Shown here: piece by piece, positions 57,801-64,000 of the stretch
Position numbering within the stretch: position 1 is the stretch's first letter
How the letters are laid out: each line of letters begins with the position of its first letter
Program-made: the position numbers and the translations under genes
Assembly (NCBI GenBank): GCA_920105625.2
Contig: OV050033.1
Location: 2,212,001 to 2,276,000, forward strand
Length of the DNA stretch: 64,000 nucleotides
Reading direction: 5' to 3'
DNA from: Clusia tigrina
Lineage: Eukaryota > Arthropoda > Insecta > Diptera > Clusiidae
Notes under the pieces: model-generated
Databases searched by the model: none
What the model was told of the DNA's origin: nothing
The model's input: the letters and a program-made list of their open reading frames with translations, nothing else

Positions 57801-60800
57801 GTAAAACTACTTAAATTTACTGAGACAGACAGCAGGGATGAGCACTGAACAAATGACGTGAGGCTTTTGGGAACTTTTGTGCGGCCCCTGAAAATATGCT
57901 ATAGAACCAATTTGTCACAGACTTGGGATGTGGCATTGGCAAGTAAAGCACAGCATAGTTTTGGGAGCCTCCGAAAAATTCTTATATGATTCACTGCTCA
58001 TCTCTGCTATGGAGAGAGAGGCAGAGAGCGAGAGCGAGGGAGGGATGCCATTAGTTTTAGTGAGCTATTTTGTTAAAGCGGTTTGGTTAATTGCTGTGGC
58101 AGCGGAAATTAGCAACAAATTTTGGTTTCTTTCAACTACTCGTATTAAATTCTTCAGAGCATTGTTAGTAGTTTACGTACAGGTGTCGTCTCAGTCGGTT
58201 CAGTATTCGTGGGACGATGTTCACGGCGTAACGAAACCTAAAGCGGAAGTAAAAGAGCATAAAGGTAAGATAAACAAACAGAATGCAAAATGAAACGAAA
58301 ATCAAAAAGAGTTCAATAAATAAACAATTAAGAAAGAACGAAAATTAAGGAAAAACAAAAATTAACGAGAAATAGGTAAAAAGTATGTTAATAAACAAAG
58401 TGCAATTGAATGAGTTCGTGTATAAAATGTTACTTGAAAAGAATTTATGAAGTTCAGAGAGCGCACATTACACGACTAAACAAACGTTTCGACAGCAATA
58501 CACCTGCTTAGAGTGAATATCCTAGATCCAGAGCCCTGATATTGTCAACAGTGTCCAGCTGTTTATGAGTTGGATTCAATTGGTTTCAGACCATGCTGAG
58601 TCTGCCGAAGGCTATTGGCGGTGGTTAAAACTAAAAGGAGGTACGGAAAGGACAATTACATATTACAAGGACATATCTCCGTCGGATAATAATAATTGAA
58701 TGAAGATACTTTTTATTAATACGTATTGCTAAATGTCGGTTTTTATATTGATATATTTCCAGTTCCCCCTTCTTCTAAATAATATGTCTACGAAAAGTAT
58801 TTTATATACAAAATGCTTTAAATTTAGAATACGCTCTTCAAATGCAGGAGTAGAGTTACCACGGAATTGCCGCTTTCATATGAGAAAGTAGCTCTGAAGT
58901 GGACGCAGCTCTCCAGTCTTACAAAAGCAAAACCCTAGAATATATACATGCCGTTCAGATTGTGAAGTGCATTCAGACGCTGCGTTTTCGTCCAACTCTC
59001 CTTTTTGCTACTACGTGACGTTTGTGTCATCAGCGAAAATTGGCGATTAAATTTATTGCTGCCATTTTCGAGTTGTTGTCCGAAAGCCGTGGCTGCGGGC
59101 TTTGAAATTGATTAGTACTTCCATAAAAAGGCACTACACGATGCATTGAATACATGCACGAGTATGTTAGAAATATTTTAGAGGCCCCTGAAAATATGCA
59201 GCTTTCTTTAAGCACACCAGTTCTATGCGGAAGAAAATATATGGGGAATTATAGCTTTATATCTATCATGTTGTAAGTAAGTGGGGAGCAGAACATATTC
59301 CTCGAGCGTTTCCATTCAGAAATAGGTATGAGTAGGGGTGTGAAAAGCACAGCATATTTTTAGGATGCTCAAAAAGTTTTAGGATGTAGTCAATACATTT
59401 GTTTTTTGTCAGCACATTTGTGATGTACACTTAGAAAAATATTGCCATTTTGCCCCGAGCATGGTCTGAAAAATGTTTCTTTTAAAACTTTTTTTCTCTT
59501 CCAGTAGAAGACCTTAGATAATTCCTTAGAACTCATTCCTCCAACCTCTTGCAGATAATTTAATTATGCTACAAGGGACACTGTTAATAATATCGGCGTA
59601 TATGTAAGTATTTGCGGTCAACCGTTTGTTTAGGTTGTAATGCACTTGGGTCAAGCATAAAACGCTGTGGAAGGATTTGTAAATTAGTAACAAATTCATA
59701 AAACTTAAATTATTATTTTAAAGAAAAATGCAAAAAAATTATATCATATATAAGCATATTTTTCAGTTCAGTAAAGACTTGCAACGCCCTTCAATATGCC
59801 ACAAATCAACTGCGTAAGCTTAGAATCAGTCTGCTCAGGAGACAGATGTTCATATCGTGTCCCAGACAATAGTGGTGCACCCTAAAAGTATGCGGCCACT
59901 TTACGCAGTCGTGTGATACCACCTCACATAGAACAAGTGCACTTTAAGGGTGCAACATTATGGTGGGCGAGGCAATATGAACATTTGTTTCGTTTTACAA
60001 AGTGAGGGGATTAACTATATAACTATATTATTGCAATAATTACACTATTATTGCATTAATTACAATATTATTTAATAACATGTATAAGCAGCTTTGTTGA
60101 ATCTCTTCGTACTGGAAAAATAAACACTCCTAGCAATTTTGAATCGTGAAAGCACGGACGCATATGAGAGCACATGCGATAAACTTCCTTTCAGTTGTAC
60201 TGAGCGCTGTAAAATAGAATACCAGTTTGCCAACTTATCACGTACTTAATCATCCTTGGAAAGAGTGCACACTAGGCCGCCTAAAAGCAGGCACACTATT
60301 TCCGCACGCTTCAAATTAAGTGCAAACGCCAGTTAGGCAGGGGGGGGGGGGAAACTAAAATTAAAATAACATAGCACACATTTCGCTGGAGTCATCATCA
60401 CATCACTTCACACGCTTGTTTCCCCCCTTAGTTAGGTTTAAAGCTTACATTCAGACGCTGCGTTTTCGTCCAACTCTCCTTTTTGCTACTACGTGACGTT
60501 TGTGTCATCAGCGAAAATTGGCGATTAAATTTATTGCTGCCATTTTCGAGTTGTTGTCCGAAAGCCGTGGCTGCGGGCTTTGCAACAATCTGAACGGCAT
60601 GAATGCGCGCGTGGCGTGTTTCATATGTACACGTGTGTGTGTGTGTGTTGTATATGTATGAGTGTGGTTATTGTTTATTATTTATGTGGACGAGAGTGTT
60701 GGGAAGGCATGTAAAGTAGGTCGAAAGTTGTATATCGAAAATGGTTTTTCCGCAAATGAGAGTGCAAATTTTCATTTTGAGTTACGAGCGAACGAACGCA

Positions 60801-63800
60801 TTCGCACAGAGCATTATTAAGCAGCATTGTAGGAAGAAATAAAGAAACAATTGTAAATGTTAAAATTACTCCAGTGTTAGTTAACAATTTAGCTCTAAGG
60901 AAAGCTGGCAGTTTCTTGTGTCGCTGTTGCTGAGGTTGTTATCGATTACATTGGTTAGTGGCACAAGGCGTTAAAAAGGATGCGTTCGTTAGGAATCTTG
61001 GCTAACAATCGCCGTCTTTCCCTTCACACAAATACGTACCGGTGGTGTGGAGAGGTTCCGGGCGGTGATCGCAAATGCGAAGTAGCAGAACAGAAGTAGG
61101 ATGGGACTTTTGTACGAGTCCAGTTTGTAGGAGGAGTTGTAGAAAATGATGCGTATGTCATTGACACAACTCGACGTGATGAGAGGCTCCAGAGCAAGGA
61201 GTCTGCAAGATCAGTTCAAAACACTTTATTTATTTTTGCATACGATTAAAGTGCTCATAGCCCACCTGGCAATCAGACTGTTGCTGTCGAGATACTGCTG
61301 CGACCAGGGCATCTGGTAGGACACCACACAAAGCGCATGCAGGACGAGGATGATCATCAGAAAGCGCAGCACCGTGCCGAATCCCTTGCTAAAATTGAGG
61401 AAGCCATAAAAACGTTTAATTAATTTTCACTTTCGAAAGAAAACAGTCCTGAAATTCAATTTAGTTGCCATACTCACCGCTGCAGCGATTGGAAGGTTGC
61501 CCAGTACGAACCGGAAAGCAAGAAAACGAGGAAATAAAAGCCACCGGGCACAGATGGCCGCAAGACGGCGGCGAAGAATAGCGTTGCCAAACAGAAGAGC
61601 GGCGCTGTAAGTGGAGGAAGATAAAAGCAAAGTTTCAGCAAACAATTCTAGAGCAAATGTAAAAAAAGCAAACAAACAGAAAACAAAGGATGCTTGGCTT
61701 GAGCAGCTGCTGCTAGTAGCCAAGTGCAAAGGCCGCAGGGACTATGGCACAGCCAGCAACGACAGCTTGAGAACTAATTTAGCTAAGCATGCGCTGGGAC
61801 AAATTAAGCCATATAAAACCAGAAGGATTACTGAGTGCTTAGCGGGCTTTTAGCACTCGTGGGTGTGCACAGCTAAGTGCAAATCCAGCTACCGTGCACG
61901 TGGAAAGGGCGCTGAACTCAGTAAGAGTTGTTGGACTATGCAATCCATACCATGGCAAGCTGTAATCTTGCGGATAGAAGTGTGTAAACTGAAGTCCCCT
62001 CGTACTTTAGTGTTGTCTCCCATGCGATTTTGGTGCACCCTAAAAGTAGGCTTTGTTTTTCTATACTCATGTTCTGTACATGAAATTGTACTGCCACAAG
62101 CAGTATATACATTCATGAGTCTCTTAGTTGCCTGTTTAGTGGCAACTGAAAATAAGCTGCGTTATTTACATGTCAATACTTCCTCTTTGGCCATTATATG
62201 CGGTCACTCTCTCTCCTTATTACAAATTCAGTCCCCTGGGACGGGGATACTTAATCTTTGACTGGGTCTTTCCATACATCCACTTGAAAGATTCGTTCGT
62301 CTCTTCTTCGTTAAACGGAAGTTTTATGTGAGAATGTAACTCTCATAGAAATTACGAGTATTCCACAGCTCAAAAATCAAGTATTCTTTTAGGTTACTCT
62401 TACATAACTATGGAGCAATACACAACCAAAGTTGTGGGGCTGACAAACTATATTTTAGGAGGCTCCACTTTAATACGAGTAGTTTTCCAGCATGCTTCCT
62501 ATAATTCAATGGGACTACTGTACTACTAGAACTCTTACCACCGTCTGATCTTCACATCGAACGTTCCTTTGAGGCCACAAAAACTGACAAATTGGATACT
62601 CACATATTTTAATCAGCGCATCGAAATTTGGCCCCGCATCTGCTGAAGCAGAGTTATGCGGCGAATTGCTTGCCACGCCTGCTGTTGTGGCAGCCGCAGC
62701 ACCTGACGTCGTGGCTGCCACCTCTCCTTCGATGCCATTTTGCAGCGTCACTCGAGCTGCATCCGCCTCACCACTTTCCAACTGATCAGTCTCGCTCTTT
62801 TTCGCCGTCAGCTTCTTGGTGGCCAAGTAAACGGCCAAGGAGGTTATAAAGACGACCACTTCCGGCGTCAACCATTCTATTATGGCAAAGGGCCTGTTCA
62901 GAGATAAAGAACAAAATAATGAATAAGAAGAACAAAATTATGATAATTATGATTGATAAATGAGAAGAATATTTTATAAAATTCATCAAATGATGCTCTT
63001 TTGAAAGGTCAATTCTATTTTGTTATCCATCAAGCGCCTGGAACTCACTTTCACTCAATTCCTAACTGGAGTCAGTGAGTGAATGCGAGGCGAACGATAG
63101 GTAACTTGGCTGCTCTACTAACAAGATGTATCAATTCGCTCTTCACTCAATTCAGCCAAATGCGTCTGACGTTCGCCAGCGACAAATACTCCAAACTTTG
63201 AGTGAAGAGCCAATCTTGTTAGTATTTGACTTTACTATCCTACATTACATTAACATAATATAAATTGAGTAGAAGCCTCCATCTCCATCATGTGACCAAA
63301 AGTGCCACTCTTTCACTCGCGTCATGTGACCAAAAGTGCCACTCTTTCACTCCATCATGTGCCCAAAAGTGGCACTCTTTCACACCAACATGTGACCAAA
63401 AGTGCCACTCTTTCACTCCTTCATGTCACCAAAAGTGCCACTTTTTCACTCCTTCATATGACCATAAGTGCCACTCTTTCACTCCTTCATGTCACCAAAA
63501 GTGCCACTTTTTCACTCCTTCATATGACCATAAGTGCCACTCTTTCACTCCATAATATGACCAAAAGTGCCCCTCTTTCACTCCATCATATGACCAAATG
63601 TTAAACTCTCTCATTGAGCATCAACAAGCATGTATGTGAGTACATTAGAAGCAAATAAGAGGCTCGTTTCAAAAGAGAGTCCCTTAAAGTAAACAACTCT
63701 CTTTTATGTTATCGCCAGCGCACATTTCGCAAAGAACAGAGTTGACTTTGAACTACTTGACTTGACACTTGAAGTTTTGCTGCAGCGAGAGCGGGTTGCA

Positions 63801-64000
63801 ATATAAATTCCAGGTCGATGAAGCTTCTCTGTGGCTAATGAAGGGTTAAATTCCACTCGTCTCGCCGAGGGTCGAACAAATCGCTGAGTTTGCTGAAATA
63901 AAAACTGACTCTGTGGAGGAAGAGTACTTACTTTAAATTCCGGAAATCAATGAATCCGATGTGCCGCAGCAGTTGCTCCGTGAATGAGCAGGAGCTGAAC
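33822..64000 (-). CDS. Piezo: Piezo mechanosensitive cation channel (5' end beyond window)
   Basis: Piezo is a homotrimeric plasma-membrane channel opened by membrane tension. 37 coding exons with continuous phase, in transcript order: >64000-63932, 62893-62603, 61604-61478, 61388-61266, 61202-61040, 57229-56999, 56930-56712, 56513-55990, 55641-55236, 54911-54621 (or -54738), 54192-53700, 53638-52846, 52793-52636, 52324-51792, 51735-51496, 50568-50373, 49345-49280, 47095-46947, 46608-46411, 45359-45218, 45146-45016, 44605-44526, 44110-43829, 42563-42528, 40963-40853, 39706-39568, 39503-39223, 39157-39083, 37679-37479, 37412-37268, 36800-36421, 35505-34952, 34885-34686, 34606-34549, 34482-34281, 34192-34051, 33992-33822. 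That is about 2850 residues. Landmarks: N-terminal [16 protein letters not shown]; repeated four-helix blade units; the helical [19 protein letters not shown] segment, likely the beam; low-complexity cytosolic exons at 51.5-52.3 and 43.8-44.1 kb; the anchor motif PFxxExxxxxxW ([13 protein letters not shown], 35.4 kb); the extracellular cap (34.3-35.2 kb); and the C-terminal [13 protein letters not shown]. The 50.4-51.7 kb exon ends are least certain. Confidence 0.94.
35560..36300 (+). pseudogene. LINE RNase H remnant in a Piezo intron
   Basis: Antisense to Piezo, the sequence reads [16 protein letters not shown], then [17 protein letters not shown], i.e. the end of an RNase H domain. Further on is a broken stretch and then [20 protein letters not shown] with [17 protein letters not shown] and the [12 protein letters not shown] tail. 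A CCCATTGTGATACCAC tail at 35880 interrupts it, so two fragments may be nested. It lies in the intron between Piezo exons 36800-36421 and 35505-34952, starting about 60-80 bp from the acceptor of the latter. Confidence 0.7.
38112..38298 (+). mobile_element. tRNA-derived SINE, copy 2 (best preserved)
   Basis: The head is tRNA-like: CTTGTGGTAAGCATGCTAGA supplies an A-box and GGGGTTCGAATCCTGCC a clear B-box, with an ACTCATACTC anticodon-like loop. It does not fold into a full tRNA because the acceptor stem does not pair. The body then has CTTCGAATCGAAGGCCTTA, CTCATTCTCCCATTCCCCCA, CTTGCAGTCATACTTAATTA and a short ATA-rich tail. The body blocks recur at 7700-7830 and 59497-59600. It lies in a Piezo intron on the opposite strand. 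Confidence 0.65.
40151..40183. repeat. Perfect 10-bp hairpin in a Piezo intron
   Basis: GAGGCCCACA (40151-40160) pairs perfectly with TGTGGGCCTC (40174-40183) around a 13-nt loop. It is GC-rich in AT-rich surroundings. It lies in the intron between exons 40963-40853 and 39706-39568. Function unknown. Confidence 0.5.
41416..41690. repeat. 95-bp tandem duplication plus a 21-bp triplet repeat
   Basis: A 95-bp unit beginning AAGTCCACCACAGCAGTAAA occurs at 41416 and again at 41511, with only two or three differences. Immediately after, near 41616-41680, three 21-bp units of the form TGAATCCACTCAAAATCGTG follow. The block may be the end of an LTR or other transposon. It is in a Piezo intron. Confidence 0.75.
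43438..43706. mobile_element. Inverted-repeat element, GCATATTTTCAG family, copy 1
   Basis: The left end GGCGCCTGAACATATGC and the right end GCATATTTTCAGGAGCCTCC are imperfect inverted repeats 269 bp apart. Similar end pairs recur at 54991, 55792, 57883 and 59181. The element lies in a Piezo intron and has no coding potential. Confidence 0.5.
44705..44767 (-). mobile_element. LINE 3'-end fragment in a Piezo intron
   Basis: The reverse complement reads GGTTTAAGTGGCTGTCAAC, CGAACACTCGGCCTGAAGAC and ACACTTAGGCCCATTGTGAT, in the same order as 29528-29604. This is the least decayed of the copies. Confidence 0.5.
48508..48735. repeat. 113-bp tandem duplication, GC-rich
   Basis: Two near-identical 113-bp units start with AGGTCTGTTCGGCGACGG at 48508 and 48621. 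They differ at a few positions (for example ATACAGCAG against ATAGAGCAG). Their GC content is clearly above that of the surrounding Piezo intron, and one frame reads [20 protein letters not shown], so they may come from a coding sequence inserted by a transposon. Confidence 0.8.
50231..50256. repeat. GA microsatellite
   Basis: A run of GA dinucleotides (GAGAGAG..., about 12 units) just beyond the Piezo exon at 50568-50373. A second GA tract lies near 46327-46342, and a CT tract (CTCTCTC...) at 54443-54466. Confidence 0.85.
50845..51040. repeat. Four-copy degenerate repeat with GTAAGCCTTTAC core
   Basis: Blocks of the form TTTATAAGAGACATTGTAAGCCTTTACAA recur near 50848, 50920, 50970 and 51008 with irregular spacing of about 37-75 bp. 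Each contains a short self-complementary centre (GTAAGCCTTTAC). They lie in a Piezo intron. Confidence 0.65.
51040..51373 (-). pseudogene. Possible protein-coding remnant in a Piezo intron
   Basis: From ATG 51373 the minus strand reads a protein-like 81-codon frame ([40 protein letters not shown]), then a stop and a further protein-like stretch ([28 protein letters not shown]). The amphipathic, charge-balanced composition looks coding. It does not join in phase to Piezo exons and I do not recognise it, so it may be a retrocopy or transposon remnant. Confidence 0.35.
52520..52539 (+). other. Candidate G-quadruplex tract
   Basis: Four runs of four or five G separated by single C bases lie on the plus strand, in the Piezo intron between exons 52793-52636 and 52324-51792. 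The plus strand is the Piezo template strand. The tract fits the usual G4 pattern with one-base loops. Confidence 0.55.
54991..55046. mobile_element. Inverted-repeat element, GCATATTTTCAG family, copy 2
   Basis: GCAACTGAAAATATGCC (54991-55007) faces GGCATATTTTTAGGTGTC (from 55025) across a 17-nt loop, giving a near-perfect hairpin. It lies in the short Piezo intron upstream of the exon at 54911, whose own acceptor (GCATACTTTTAG|GTGTGC) resembles the repeat end. Confidence 0.5.
55792..55876. mobile_element. Inverted-repeat element, GCATATTTTCAG family, copy 3
   Basis: The left end GAGGTGCCTGAAAATATGC (55792-55810) and the right end GCATATTTTCAGGTGCCTC (55858-55876) match as inverted repeats at 18 of 19 positions around a 47-bp core. 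This is the cleanest copy and best defines the family. It lies in the Piezo intron between exons 56513-55990 and 55641-55236. Confidence 0.6.
57883..57972. mobile_element. Inverted-repeat element, GCATATTTTCAG family, copy 4
   Basis: GGCCCCTGAAAATATGC (57883-57899) faces AGCATAGTTTTGGGAGCCTCC (57952-57972). The arms are imperfect. It lies in the 3.8-kb Piezo intron. Confidence 0.45.
58970..59104. repeat. 135-bp repeat, copy A (identical to 60448-60582)
   Basis: All 135 bases, from CATTCAGACGCTGCG to GGCTGCGGGCTTTG, are identical to copy B, in the same orientation 1.48 kb away in the same Piezo intron. On its left at 58947-58962 is CATGCCGTTCAGATTG, whose exact reverse complement flanks copy B on the right. 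Confidence 0.9.
59181..59370. mobile_element. Inverted-repeat element, GCATATTTTCAG family, copy 5
   Basis: GAGGCCCCTGAAAATATGC (59181-59199) faces AGCATATTTTTAGGATGCTC (59351-59370). The interior has no coding frame. It lies in the 3.8-kb Piezo intron, between the two 135-bp repeats. Confidence 0.5.
59497..59600 (+). mobile_element. SINE body fragment, copy 3
   Basis: It contains CTCTTCCAGTAGAAGACCTTA, CTCATTCCTCCAA, CTCTTGCAGATAATTTAATTA and an AATAAT-rich tail, in the same order as the SINEs at 7700-7830 and 38112-38298. The tRNA-like head is missing. Confidence 0.45.
60448..60601. repeat. 135-bp repeat, copy B, with terminal 16-mer
   Basis: Bases 60448-60582 are identical to 58970-59104. 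They are followed at 60586-60601 by CAATCTGAACGGCATG, the exact reverse complement of the 16-mer at 58947-58962 left of copy A. A poly-G run of about 12 (60341-60352) lies just upstream. Confidence 0.9.
63288..63618. repeat. 33-bp minisatellite, about 10 units
   Basis: Ten units of 33-34 bp, each with an ATGTGACCAAAAGTGCCAC-type core and CTCTTTCACTCC, lie in the first Piezo intron of the window. Units 5-8 form a higher-order pair: alternating TGTCACC and TATGACC versions repeat every 66 bp. The unit is a multiple of three and stop-free in two frames, giving artefactual Ser/His-rich open frames. Confidence 0.9.

Noticed and set aside
63265..63604. Ser/His-rich repeated open frames
   Set aside because: Shadow of the 33-bp minisatellite in a Piezo intron, not a protein gene.
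63288..63618. CRISPR array
   Set aside because: Units are contiguous without unique spacers, and the DNA is clearly eukaryotic.

Overview
This is eukaryotic DNA from a higher dipteran (schizophoran) fly. A tephritid-type fruit fly is my best guess, but that is inference. The evidence is GT-AG introns (many 55-130 nt, some of several kb), AT-rich introns and intergenic DNA, fly-type non-LTR retrotransposon debris, and the gene content. From memory, Drosophila also has Piezo next to the phosphorylase-kinase beta gene. There are no bacterial, viral or CRISPR features.

Layout. 0-7 kb: two short minus-strand hypothetical genes (1670-2218 and 3005-3784) that share a GPFPDE motif, a weak candidate membrane gene (3913-4574), a terminal-inverted-repeat element (5053-5424) and a small plus-strand single-pass membrane protein gene (6347-6808). 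8.6-10.3 kb, minus: PIG-W/GWT1, the inositol acyltransferase of GPI-anchor synthesis (2 exons, 513 aa). 11.1-12.9 kb, minus: Eogt, the ER O-GlcNAc transferase acting on EGF domains (3 exons, 545 aa). 13-15.8 kb: AT-rich intergenic DNA with transposon-like sequence and a long inverted repeat. 15.9-26.1 kb, plus: the phosphorylase kinase beta subunit, reconstructed as 17 exons that sum to an intact 1097-aa frame, with a 27-nt and a 15-nt exon and one GC-AG intron. 26.9-31.2 kb: non-LTR retrotransposon remnants around an intronless 128-aa gene with a TATA promoter (28769-29155). 31.2-33.8 kb: AT-rich intergenic DNA. 33.8 kb to the right edge, minus: Piezo, the mechanosensitive cation channel. I could place 37 coding exons (about 2.8 kb of codons), covering everything except the N-terminus, which lies beyond base 64000.

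PhKbeta and Piezo converge on the retrotransposon-rich 26-34 kb interval. The recognised genes have unrelated housekeeping or sensory roles: GPI-anchor synthesis, secretory-pathway glycosylation, glycogenolysis and mechanotransduction. Nothing suggests a joint operon-like function.

The least explained part is repeat structure in the Piezo introns. It includes a family of short inverted-repeat elements whose ends resemble 3' splice sites, a recurrent 12-bp palindrome, an identical 135-bp direct duplication between inverted 16-mers, a 33-bp minisatellite, and several 95-113-bp tandem duplications. Exon coordinates were derived by hand from reading frame, splice consensus and phase continuity; the least certain are the two Piezo exons at about 50.4-51.7 kb.
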